In this document: in pieces, positions 6,883 to 15,407 of the stretch
Position numbering within the stretch: the first letter of the stretch is position 1
Layout of the letters: every line of letters starts with the position of its first letter
From: CAYZEZ01 sp964477295
Lineage (GTDB): Bacteria; Bacteroidota; Bacteroidia; Bacteroidales; SM23-62
DNA: 19,171 nt
Assembly (NCBI GenBank): GCA_964477295.1
Contig: CAYZEZ010000063.1
Coordinates: forward strand, 1-19,171
Direction: 5' to 3'
Notes under the pieces: model-generated
Database searches by the model: none
Seen by the model: the letters and a program-made list of their open reading frames with translations, nothing else
What the model was told of the DNA's origin: nothing
Position numbers and translations under genes: made by a program

Positions 6883-9800
6883 ATGAAAGGATTATTATTA
6901 TTTGCCGGCCTGATGTTGGGTTGCATTGGCCTGCATTCCCAGGTCAATGTAGCGGTTGACAAGCCGGTTACCGTGGATTCGGAAACAGCCTCACAGCCTG
7001 CCTGGAAGGCAGTGGACGGGCTGAATTACAGCAATGCCAACCGGTGGGTGTCGGACGACAATGGATACCCGCACTGGATCGAAGTTGACCTGGAACAGGA
7101 ATACGTGGTCAGCCATATCTATTTCTATACAGGGTACTTTGGAGACAACCACCCGGTGGATGAATATAAACTGCAGTATTTTTCGGGATCGGACTGGGTC
7201 GATATTGTGCACATAACCAACAACGTGAGCCCGGTACATAAGAACCATTTTGATCCGGTGGTCACCTCGAAGATCAGGCTGGAAGCCATTTCGGGGGAGG
7301 GGAATGCCCTTATGATGTATGAAATAGAAGTATTTGCCCTGTATAATTCCATACCAACGATAAGTGCGGTGAACGATCCTGAACCTGTTTATTCGGATGA
7401 AGGAACACAGCTCATCGTTCTGGATGAGATCTCCGACGGGGATCCAGACAGTACCCAGAACCTGGCCATCTCCGCGGTAAGTTCAAATTCTTCGGTGGTC
7501 CCGGATCCGGTTATCAACTATACCCAGGGCGACAGCACCGCAGTTCTTTCATGGATCCCGGCTGGGGCTGAGGGTACAAGCTTGATTACGATTACTGTCA
7601 CAGACGCCGGGAGCGATCAATACGGTGGACATAATCAGGTAGAAATTCAGTTCAGTGTCACTGTAAGGGAACCGGATAAAAATTATGCACCTGCCATTAA
7701 TCCCGTTCCGGATGTATATGCTTTTTCTACCGGCGAAACTTACCGGATCAATTTGACAGGGATATCCGACGGGGATCATAATAAGGAGCAGGAGCTTGAT
7801 ATCATGGCAGTTGCAAGTGATACAACACTGGTCGAAAACATCGGCATTTCATACAACCAGCATGATTCGACCGCTGTCCTGCAGTTTAATACTACCGGGA
7901 ACAACGGAACATGCAACGTTAGTATTACCGTTAAAGATGACGGAGGAACCGAAGGGGAAGGGACCGACAGTACCCTCACAGGCTTTAATGTCGTCATCAC
8001 CGGCAGGCAGCAGGCCGTGAAGATTACAACCGACCTGCAGTCCATGCACCAGGTGATGGAAGGATTTGGCGGGTTCGGGCTGGAAAATGTAACCTGGTCA
8101 AGGGGGCCCTATTATTCGCAGCAATACATCGATGATATTGTTAACGACCTGGGTGTGACCATTCTGAGGATCGCTGTTTCACCCGTAGGATTCGAACCCG
8201 TCAATGACAATGCGGATCCTTATGATATTGACCTGGAACAGTTCCGGAATAATATCTATAACCATGAGGACTGGAAATACATTGATTTCATCCGCGACCT
8301 GTACAAAGCCGAACCGGATATGAAAGTGATCGTGTCAAGCTGGTCACCCCCCGCCTGGATGAAGTCGAACAACAACGTCCAGGAAGGAGGCTACCTGCTG
8401 ACCCGGTACTATGAAGAATATGCCGAATATGTGGTGGCTTTTATCAAGCTGTTCAAAGAAGAAACAGGCGGGGATTTGTATGCCTTCAGCCTGCAGAATG
8501 AACCCACCTTCTGGGAACCCTATGAATCATGCCAGTATACGCCCCGCACCTATTGTGACCTGATCAAAGTGGTGGGAGAGCGTTTTGATGCAGAAGGCCT
8601 TGATACCAAACTGTTCTATCCGGAAGAGGTCATGGTAAGACAAAACGATATGCTTGGATGGATGAATACCCTGAACAACGATGAATATGCCAGGGAATAT
8701 GTGGATATTGTTGCCGTCCACGGTTATGAAAGTACAGGCATCAGTGCCGGTGAGATAGGAGGGGACCTGTGGGATAAGTATTATAATAATTATGTGGACT
8801 ACCCGGGATACCCGAAGCAATTCTGGATGACAGAGACATCGGGACAGGAGAATTCTCACGAAGGGGCCATGCGCCTGGTTGCGGGCCTGAGCAATGCCAT
8901 CACTTATGGCCGGCTAAACGCATGGGTGTACTGGACCATTTCAGGAGAGGTGCATGATCCGTATGATCCCGAAAACATATATGACCTGATGCTGAACGGG
9001 GTGAAGCTTAAGAAATATTATGTAATGAAGAATTATTACAGGTATGTCAGGCCGGGGGCCAGGGCAGTGGAATGCAGCAGTACCGATGTCGACATACTGG
9101 TCAACGCATTCTGGCATGAAGAGAACAATACCCTGACCTATGTACTGGTCAACAAATCAAATGTGCACAAGACCGTGAGTTTCGATTCCTACAGCATGGC
9201 CACGGACACTCGTCTTTTCAGGACATCCGAAACAGAAGACTGTGAAGAGGTCCCGATACCTGCAGGGAGTGAATCCTTCTCCCTGCCCCCCATGTCAGTG
9301 TCGACCTTTTTCCTTTCGGGCGGTGAGTACAACAACCATCCGCCTGTTGTCGATCCTGTAAAAGATACCATACTCCTGGATTCACCCGACAGCCTGGCCA
9401 TCGTGCTTCATGGTATTTCAGACGGCGATGACGATAAGGATCAGGATATTGAGGTTACGGCAGGATTCAGTAATTCAACCATTGTCAACCATCTCGTCCT
9501 GGAAGAATATGCAGGTACCGACTCTGCACTGCTTGTATTGTATTTCAACCAGGATGTCAGTGGTGAAAACATAACCACCGTAACGCTCACGGAAAATGAT
9601 CCCGGCAACATGAACCAGTTTATGCCGGAAACTAAAATAAGTTTTTCCATGTGGATCATCAATTATATAAACCAGGCTCCTGCCTTTGATGTGCTGGATA
9701 CGGCTTATATTGTGCTTTCAAAAGGCCAGCAGGCCATAACGATTACCGGCATCACGGACGGGAACGAAGAGATTGAGGAATTCCTCGATTTTGATTTCTG

Positions 9801-10248
9801 GGCTGTACACGACAGGTATTATGACTTTGACAGCATCGTGTATAACCAGGGAGATTCCGTTGCTTTTTTATGGGTGACGCCGAAAAGGAAGGGTGCATCC
9901 ATAGCGAGGTTAAGCATTACGGACAACGGGGAAACCCTGTTCGGTGAAAATTATTTCGAGGATGAATTTTTCATCAGTGTTGTGGACTATGCCGCCAGCC
10001 TGGATCACAGGACAGATCCCGGTGTAATCCTATATCCGAATCCTGCTGATCACATGATCACGATCAGGAATATTGATGATTATGGTCAGTATATCGTGGC
10101 TGACCTGTCGGGCCGTAAAATGGGAATGGGAATATTGTCAGGCGATGTGTTAATTCTTAACACAGATAATTACCCGGACGGAATATACAGCATCTCACTT
10201 TTGTCACCGGGGAGAGTGTCGGTGTTCAGGATCATTGTTGCCCACTGA
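6883..10248 (+). CDS. Secreted GH30-family glycosidase with F5/8C, Ig-like modules and T9SS tail
   Basis: The product is 1121 residues with a signal peptide (MKGLLLFAGLMLGCIGLHS). Residues about 22-155 form an F5/8 type C (discoidin/CBM32-like) domain, a probable sugar binder. Two Ig/cadherin-like modules follow (about 160-262 and 270-373), each with an acidic GDxD/SDGD-type loop. The GH30 barrel and small domain span about 378-812: EGFGGFG, SSWSPPAWMKS (485-495), acid/base Glu540 in SLQNEPTFW and nucleophile Glu651 in WMTETSG. Two more Ig-like modules follow (about 820-927 and 932-1035). A T9SS type A sorting domain ends the protein (about 1047-1121, ILYPNPADHMITI and YPDGIYSISL), so it should cross the outer membrane by type IX secretion. 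It would cut a beta-linked glycan backbone outside the cell; the substrate is unknown. Its stop is 4 bp from that of the convergent FAD gene. Family and secretion route are confident. Confidence 0.93.
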   Translation: MKGLLLFAGLMLGCIGLHSQVNVAVDKPVTVDSETASQPAWKAVDGLNYSNANRWVSDDNGYPHWIEVDLEQEYVVSHIYFYTGYFGDNHPVDEYKLQYFSGSDWVDIVHITNNVSPVHKNHFDPVVTSKIRLEAISGEGNALMMYEIEVFALYNSIPTISAVNDPEPVYSDEGTQLIVLDEISDGDPDSTQNLAISAVSSNSSVVPDPVINYTQGDSTAVLSWIPAGAEGTSLITITVTDAGSDQYGGHNQVEIQFSVTVREPDKNYAPAINPVPDVYAFSTGETYRINLTGISDGDHNKEQELDIMAVASDTTLVENIGISYNQHDSTAVLQFNTTGNNGTCNVSITVKDDGGTEGEGTDSTLTGFNVVITGRQQAVKITTDLQSMHQVMEGFGGFGLENVTWSRGPYYSQQYIDDIVNDLGVTILRIAVSPVGFEPVNDNADPYDIDLEQFRNNIYNHEDWKYIDFIRDLYKAEPDMKVIVSSWSPPAWMKSNNNVQEGGYLLTRYYEEYAEYVVAFIKLFKEETGGDLYAFSLQNEPTFWEPYESCQYTPRTYCDLIKVVGERFDAEGLDTKLFYPEEVMVRQNDMLGWMNTLNNDEYAREYVDIVAVHGYESTGISAGEIGGDLWDKYYNNYVDYPGYPKQFWMTETSGQENSHEGAMRLVAGLSNAITYGRLNAWVYWTISGEVHDPYDPENIYDLMLNGVKLKKYYVMKNYYRYVRPGARAVECSSTDVDILVNAFWHEENNTLTYVLVNKSNVHKTVSFDSYSMATDTRLFRTSETEDCEEVPIPAGSESFSLPPMSVSTFFLSGGEYNNHPPVVDPVKDTILLDSPDSLAIVLHGISDGDDDKDQDIEVTAGFSNSTIVNHLVLEEYAGTDSALLVLYFNQDVSGENITTVTLTENDPGNMNQFMPETKISFSMWIINYINQAPAFDVLDTAYIVLSKGQQAITITGITDGNEEIEEFLDFDFWAVHDRYYDFDSIVYNQGDSVAFLWVTPKRKGASIARLSITDNGETLFGENYFEDEFFISVVDYAASLDHRTDPGVILYPNPADHMITIRNIDDYGQYIVADLSGRKMGMGILSGDVLILNTDNYPDGIYSISLLSPGRVSVFRIIVAH

Positions 10249-10252
10249 ACAT

Positions 10253-12265
10253 TTACTTACGGGGCACCAGCAATACGGCATCGGCAGCAAAGGCGCCGTC
10301 AGACTTACCTGATCTGACCGTCAGAAAATATTTTTCTGACATTTTGAAGGAATAGGTCCCGCAGTATGCCCAGGACCTTGCAGATGCAGAGAAAGGAAAA
10401 TCAGATTGATGGAGGATATCCTGCCCGGATTCAACCGTATATGTAAGTCTTTCAGCGATCTTTCTGCCATCTGCAAGATGATCGAGAGCGGGACAATAAT
10501 AATAAAGATCATATGACCTGGTGTCAGGAACTGTTATTGTGAACCTGGCACTGTGTTCTTCATTCTGACTGAAGTTAACCAGGAAATCGTTCATATATGC
10601 CTTATCGCGCCATGTGGCCTTTTCAGATTCAAAACCATCTGAGCATTCAATGAGATCGACCTGGCCGTTATCAATAACCACGTCCGATGCAGTACCGTCA
10701 AGATATGGATCTGTTTTCAGCCGTTTCTGCAATTTTTTCACATCGATGTCCTGGATGGTTGAACCGGCATCAATTGCCATACTGGCTGCGATGGCTGCAG
10801 TTTGCCCGAGTACCATGAATACCGGTTCCATCCGGATCGATCCGAATGCTATATGCGATGCACTCAAACAAACGGGAACCAGCAGGTTGGTGCACTCTTC
10901 ATATTTCGGTGTTATGGCACGGTAGGCAATCGGGTAAGGAGCGAATCCCCCTTCCTGGACGTCCCCTTCGTTTTTAACCATTCCATTGGTTACAATTCTC
11001 TGTGTGTTGTGAGAATCCATCTGGTAAGCTGCCATTCCGATTCCATCATCGACCACTTCCCTTCCCATGCAGTTGTGCTCTGTCATTATATACTCCCCTG
11101 TCATCCTTCTGGCTTCCCTGATATATAATTGTGTAGTAAAATGATTGCTTTCGATGTACTCGTCTTTCGGATATCCCCACGACTGCATCTGCCGGTTCAT
11201 AATCTCCGGCAGGCGCTTATCCGTTGCGAAAAAATATAATAGTCCCTGAGTATATAATTTATGTGCTTCAAATATTCTTGCCCGTTCAGCGTAATCAGCA
11301 TCCGGGTAATCCCAGTTCATGCCGATCATATCCGTGCTGAAACCGCCGGAATTATTGATGTCGGTTTTTTCGTTGGGGATGTGTAACCATAAAAAGTGGT
11401 CATACATAGAATAAGGAGGTCCCTGTTTGTTTATCTGCCTGATAAGCAGCTCATACATGGCAGAGTCATAACCTGCCGGACGACTAACCGGTATCATATT
11501 TTCCGGGTTGTCTGTCAGGCAGAGCCTGAGGTTATATGCCTGGACAGTTTTATCCCCTGTTCCACGTGGTTTCAGTTGCTGCGCTCCTATCCCCCAGAGT
11601 AATCCACTGGACGGGTCGCCAGGAACGATGTACGGATCTATACTATCCTGGAATTGATGGCTCCTGGAAAGCTGGACCCCGTTGTGATTTTCGCCATAAT
11701 CATCATTGCCTTCCCTGCCGATAACATAGCTGACCCCTGACCGGGCCATTAAATCACCTTCATAGCTGCAATCAATGTATTGCCTGGCTTTTATAAAAAT
11801 AATGGCCGAATCGGGATTACTTGATCGCTCCAGGCTGATGTATACTATTTTTTCCCTCTTCTTCCGGACCTGATTTAACCGGTGGTCATAAACGACCTGC
11901 ACATCAGTATTCTTCAGATAATCATGAAAGACCTTCAATGCAACTTTTGGCTCGAATGTCCAGGCTTCAAGAATGCCATATTCGGCTCCGGCACGCCTGT
12001 AAAAGTCCCTCGATATGCCTGTAATAGCATATTTATTACCAATATCGGTGTGTCCCAATCCCCCTGTTGTCAGACCTCCCAGCCTGTTGCCGGGTTCAAT
12101 AAGTACTACGGATTTCCCCATCCTATAGGCGCTATATGCTGCGATTACACCTGATGAAGTTCCTCCGTAAATACAGATATCGACTTCTGTTTTTAGCGGT
12201 CCGTGCTGGTTGCACGCGGCAAGGATAAGGATAACGAGGGCTGGAAGCTGAAATATATGTTTCAT
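10253..12265 (-). CDS. FAD-dependent oxidoreductase lipoprotein with golvesin-like C-terminal domain
   Basis: The product is 670 residues. The start MKHIFQLPALVILILAAC is a lipoprotein signal with Cys18. Residues 28-60 form an FAD-binding Rossmann unit (VDICIYGGTSSGVIAAYSA, then acidic Glu57 in LIEP), followed by RLGGLTTGGLG. Later motifs fit the FAD_oxidored family (PF12831): GREVVDDGIGMAAYQMDSHN, and a C-terminal flavin-domain segment rich in small residues (MEPVFMVLGQTAAIAASMA). Residues about 529-670 form a beta-rich module resembling golvesin/xanthan-lyase C-terminal domains (VVIDNG, TVPDTRSYDLYYY, DAVLLVP). Family members are common in glycan loci of Bacteroidota and Planctomycetota, but the reaction is generally not established and I assign no substrate. 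The start overlaps the GH27 stop as ATGA, suggesting translational coupling. The residues after Cys18 (NQHG) are not acidic, so it is probably periplasmic. How the flavin is loaded after Sec export is unclear. Confidence 0.87.
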   Translation of the reverse strand: MKHIFQLPALVILILAACNQHGPLKTEVDICIYGGTSSGVIAAYSAYRMGKSVVLIEPGNRLGGLTTGGLGHTDIGNKYAITGISRDFYRRAGAEYGILEAWTFEPKVALKVFHDYLKNTDVQVVYDHRLNQVRKKREKIVYISLERSSNPDSAIIFIKARQYIDCSYEGDLMARSGVSYVIGREGNDDYGENHNGVQLSRSHQFQDSIDPYIVPGDPSSGLLWGIGAQQLKPRGTGDKTVQAYNLRLCLTDNPENMIPVSRPAGYDSAMYELLIRQINKQGPPYSMYDHFLWLHIPNEKTDINNSGGFSTDMIGMNWDYPDADYAERARIFEAHKLYTQGLLYFFATDKRLPEIMNRQMQSWGYPKDEYIESNHFTTQLYIREARRMTGEYIMTEHNCMGREVVDDGIGMAAYQMDSHNTQRIVTNGMVKNEGDVQEGGFAPYPIAYRAITPKYEECTNLLVPVCLSASHIAFGSIRMEPVFMVLGQTAAIAASMAIDAGSTIQDIDVKKLQKRLKTDPYLDGTASDVVIDNGQVDLIECSDGFESEKATWRDKAYMNDFLVNFSQNEEHSARFTITVPDTRSYDLYYYCPALDHLADGRKIAERLTYTVESGQDILHQSDFPFSASARSWAYCGTYSFKMSEKYFLTVRSGKSDGAFAADAVLLVPRK

Positions 12266-13440
12266 TTTACCGGTACAAGTTTAACATGTATTATGCCATG
12301 TGCTGGTATTTTCAGGATCAGTTTATCACGGGTTGTTCCGACCGGTTTATGTGCCCACAGGTCACGGACTGAATATTCCTTTTCCAGGTTCAGCCGTGCC
12401 CAGTCGAAAACCATCTTTAACGGTTCGTCCTTCCTGTTGAAGAAACAGTAAGATATCTCGCCTCCTGAGAGTTTTTTCTCAAAAACCTCGAACTGGCCTT
12501 CATCGATGGCTTTATGTCCCGTGATGCCCAGTGGATCCTGGTCGATGGCAATGACCTCTTTGTTGGTTAGGATCTCAATTGTTTCCCGGTCCATCTCCAG
12601 GAGATTGTTACCGGTCATCAGGGGTGCGGCCAGCATAGCCCACAGGCTGAAGTGCGATCTGGATTCTTCACGGTTCAGTCCCGCGAGTCCCACTATAAGC
12701 ATATCCGGGTCGTTCCAGTGATCCGGACCAGCAAAACGGTGCAGCCCTTCCTGCATATCCAGGTTGATGATCACTCCTCCTCCCCAGACATACCCTTCCC
12801 TGGCATCCGGGATATCCCAGTTATCACGAATATCACCGGTGGTCCTGTACATGTGGCCCACATCCTCTGCCCAGAGCCATGGCTTGCTCAATCCCCATTC
12901 ACAAAGACTGAAAACCACGGGCCTGCCGGCCGCATACAGGGCGTCACGCATCAGGGTATAGGAAGCCCTGGCATCCTGTGATCCGACATTACACCAGTCG
13001 TATTTCAGGAAATCAATTCCCCATGATGCATAGGTCCTGGCATCCTGGTATTCATGCCCTCTGCTCCCGGGCCGTTTCTGGCAGGTCATGGTCCCTGCAC
13101 AGGAGTAGAGTCCGAATTTCAAACCCCTGGAATGCACATAATCGGCAAGGGCCTTCATGCCGGAGGGGAATTTTTCAGGATCAGCGATGATGGTGCCGTC
13201 GGTTTCCCTGCCCACCTGCCAGCAATCGTCGATGACCAGGTATTCGTAACCCGCATCCAGCATCCCGGAGCGGACCATTGCGTCGGCTGTTCTCATGATC
13301 ACTTCTTCGCTGATCCCATCGCATGTGTAATAGTTCCAGCTGTTCCATCCCATCGGGGGGGTAGGAGCCAGGTTTTCGAATTTCTGTGCATTGGCGGCAA
13401 GGGATAAGAGAAGCAGGAGAAGAACCGTTAATTTTTTCAT
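12262..13440 (-). CDS. GH27 alpha-galactosidase-type glycosidase, periplasmic
   Basis: This should hydrolyse terminal alpha-D-galactosyl residues, although some GH27 members act on beta-L-arabinopyranosides or related sugars. I chose the ATG at 13440 (392 residues) because it opens a clear Sec signal peptide (MKKLTVLLLLLLSLAANA). The longer in-frame start at 13542 would add 34 residues encoded over a degraded SusD relic in another frame. GH27 hallmarks, numbered from the chosen start, are PPMGWNSWNYY (28-38), YLVIDDCW, FGLYSCAG, FLKYDWC with nucleophile Asp148, and RTTGDIRDNW with acid/base Asp203. WNDPDML, WAMLAAPLM and IAIDQDPLG follow, then a short C-terminal beta domain. The length is normal for the family. 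The stop overlaps the start of the FAD oxidoreductase (ATGA). Upstream, 252 bp separate it from the SusD gene, and I see no convincing promoter there. Confidence 0.93.
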   Translation of the reverse strand: MKKLTVLLLLLLSLAANAQKFENLAPTPPMGWNSWNYYTCDGISEEVIMRTADAMVRSGMLDAGYEYLVIDDCWQVGRETDGTIIADPEKFPSGMKALADYVHSRGLKFGLYSCAGTMTCQKRPGSRGHEYQDARTYASWGIDFLKYDWCNVGSQDARASYTLMRDALYAAGRPVVFSLCEWGLSKPWLWAEDVGHMYRTTGDIRDNWDIPDAREGYVWGGGVIINLDMQEGLHRFAGPDHWNDPDMLIVGLAGLNREESRSHFSLWAMLAAPLMTGNNLLEMDRETIEILTNKEVIAIDQDPLGITGHKAIDEGQFEVFEKKLSGGEISYCFFNRKDEPLKMVFDWARLNLEKEYSVRDLWAHKPVGTTRDKLILKIPAHGIIHVKLVPVK

Positions 13441-13489
13441 GATCATCAAGGGATTCAATGCACGGATATTGTGGAATGCAGCAAGGATT

Positions 13490-13654
13490 TTATTTACCGG
13501 CCTGGTCCGGAAGATGTTCAGAGCACAATTCAAAATCTTCAATGATGTGCTGGCATATCTCTTATGCCGGATCGCTTTCTTTGTTTCTTCTCTCTTTATC
13601 CATACACGACATCATGAATATTCTCATATAAATGTACGGGAAAGACGTTCTCAT
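13490..13654 (-). pseudogene. Relic of a third SusD-like gene with internal deletion
   Basis: One minus-strand frame in the SusD-GH27 gap reads from an ATG at 13654 through MRIFMMSCMDKE, matching the lipoprotein boundary VSSCMD shared by both intact SusD genes. After an in-frame TAA (13564-13562) it continues as EICQHIIEDFELC then SEHLPDQ, and stops at TAA 13492-13490. The second part aligns with EIYQHIIEDLLFC and IENLPDQ of the adjacent SusD gene. At DNA level, 18 consecutive bases (13536-13553) are identical to 14825-14842. So the N-terminal signal and one internal helix of a SusD remain in one frame, with about 140 codons lost between them and everything after lost as well. It is nearer to the 13693 gene (QHIIED) than to the 15408 gene (RNIIED). 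It no longer encodes a working protein. Confidence 0.75.
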
Positions 13655-13692
13655 TACAAATTTGAATCAGATAAATACTTGTTTTTTAAAAA

Positions 13693-15390
13693 TCAATAGC
13701 CTTTATTCTGTACCAATCCTTCGGTGTTGTCCATCTCCAGCTGGATGATGGGCAGAAGGATGTGATAGGGCTGGGGATTACAAGGAACGCCCGTAACAAA
13801 GGGCACATGCCTGGATATCACAGGGATCAGGCTGTCACAGCGCACCAGGTTATACCATCTTTTGCTTTCGAATGCGAGTTCAAGCCGCCATTCAGTCCAG
13901 ATAGCCTCCCAGGCTGCCTGCTGGTCTAAAGAGGTTGAAATGTCGGGCGGGTAGTTCCCGTCATCGTCCGGGTTCATTGACCTCTTCCTGGCCCTTGCCC
14001 TGATCTCGTTCAGGTATCCGATGGCTTCCGCAGTCTGACCCAGGTGGTTCCGGGCTTCGGCTGCGACAAGCAGCACTTCGGCATACCTCATAGAGGCAAA
14101 ATTCTGGGAATTCCTGGTGTTGTCGGGCCAGCTCTCAACCTCTCCGGGGTACCGGCTCCATTTGGCGATACAGGGATTAGGGAGTGTTTCAATCTTGCTG
14201 TAGTGATACGAATCCAGCACCTTTCCTTCCGGTTTACCTGTCATTTCATTGTAGACAGGGGCATCTTCATACAGGTAACAAATGATATCGAAGGTAACAT
14301 CTCTCCTGTAATCACCCCAGTGATAAGAATTAAACAGGTTCATCGTGCTTGCAGCCGTTCCCCATCCACCCGTCTCCTGCGGTATCCAAAGGGCACCGCC
14401 GTTGTTGTTATTGTGCCATCCGTCATAATCCTGTCCGGCTACATAAGGTCCCTGCACATTCCCGGCGAAATCGACAGAAAACAGGAACTCCCTGCTGTCA
14501 CCCTTCTCCCCGTTGAAAAGGTTCTGAAAGTCCTCTTCCAGTTCATAATCAAAATCGGTTTTGTTATCGATCACCTGTTGTGCATAATAAGCAGCAGCTT
14601 CCCAGTGTGAGCCAAAATCCCCTGCAAGGCTGTTGACCAGGGCTTCATCAATACTCCTGTATTCATAGGCATCCTTGTAGATATTGTTGTAGGTTGTCAG
14701 GGTCAGGTGAACCTTTGCCAGTACACCCAGTGCAGATCCCCTGGTAGGACGGGTCCGGATGCCGAATCCCCTGGAAGTCATCGTGTGACGCTGGTCGGGA
14801 AGGTTCTCGATGCAAAACAGGAGGTCTTCAATGATGTGCTGGTAGATCTCTTCTGCAGAATCCCTGGTTTTGGTTTTGCCTTCCTTGGGATCAGCCAGCG
14901 GGGTATCGAAATAGGGAACATCACCATTCACCCTGACCAGGTGAAAGAAAGTGAAAGCCCTGACGAACCGGCCTTCTGCTTCAAAACCAAGTCTCGTTTC
15001 TTCCGGTAAAGCCTCCATAAGCGGGGCGTTCTGGATGATGAGATTCGCACAGTTAATGGTTGCATAGGCGGCTACCCAGTAATCCCCGTCCGAATTTCCA
15101 GCAATTGTATTGGAGGCATTGAATTCGTACTGGTTCAGAAAATACCTGTAAGGCCTGAAATTGACCTGGCTGATATCCATATCATCCGAAAGGATATCCA
15201 CCATCAGGAAATTGGCATAGAGTGACCTGGAGGATGCCATGCTTGAATACATCCCCAGGACAAATCCATCCATGTCTTTTTCGGTTTTGAAATATCCTTC
15301 CGGGGATACTTTTCCGACGGGTACCTCATCGAGATCCATGCAGGAACTGACCAGGAGAATGATAAAAGACAAAATGGTGCATTTTTTCAT
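13693..15390 (-). CDS. SusD/RagB-family surface glycan-binding lipoprotein (second of tandem pair)
   Basis: The protein binds oligosaccharides at the outer surface and works as a lid over a SusC-type receptor. The ATG at 15390 opens a typical signal (MKKCTILSFIILLVSSC, Cys17); an upstream in-frame ATG at 15402 adds only four residues. The acidic MDLDE after the Cys fits the surface-export signal of Bacteroidota lipoproteins. SusD features include the N-terminal PEGYFKTEKD, alpha-helical repeats through the middle, the C-terminal MRYAEVLLVAAEARN and LNEIRARARKRS, and the end ILLPIIQLE to LVQNKGY. The length (565 residues) is normal. It is a close paralog of the gene just upstream (17-bp gap): FQNLFNGEKGDS, VAGQDYDGW and HWGDYRRDV are shared. 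The centre of the glycan-facing half differs (NNNNGGALWIPQETGG versus NNNGGVSAYRKPVEVGG), so ligand preference may differ. Confidence 0.95.
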   Translation of the reverse strand: MKKCTILSFIILLVSSCMDLDEVPVGKVSPEGYFKTEKDMDGFVLGMYSSMASSRSLYANFLMVDILSDDMDISQVNFRPYRYFLNQYEFNASNTIAGNSDGDYWVAAYATINCANLIIQNAPLMEALPEETRLGFEAEGRFVRAFTFFHLVRVNGDVPYFDTPLADPKEGKTKTRDSAEEIYQHIIEDLLFCIENLPDQRHTMTSRGFGIRTRPTRGSALGVLAKVHLTLTTYNNIYKDAYEYRSIDEALVNSLAGDFGSHWEAAAYYAQQVIDNKTDFDYELEEDFQNLFNGEKGDSREFLFSVDFAGNVQGPYVAGQDYDGWHNNNNGGALWIPQETGGWGTAASTMNLFNSYHWGDYRRDVTFDIICYLYEDAPVYNEMTGKPEGKVLDSYHYSKIETLPNPCIAKWSRYPGEVESWPDNTRNSQNFASMRYAEVLLVAAEARNHLGQTAEAIGYLNEIRARARKRSMNPDDDGNYPPDISTSLDQQAAWEAIWTEWRLELAFESKRWYNLVRCDSLIPVISRHVPFVTGVPCNPQPYHILLPIIQLEMDNTEGLVQNKGY

Positions 15391-15407
15391 GGATTTAATC
15401 ATTTAAA

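Noticed and set aside
13441..13542. N-terminal extension of GH27 from the ATG at 13542
   Set aside because: It has no signal-peptide character and is read over the SusD relic in a different frame.
14044..14610. 188-codon plus-strand open frame
   Set aside because: Antisense to a well-supported SusD gene; shadow frame.
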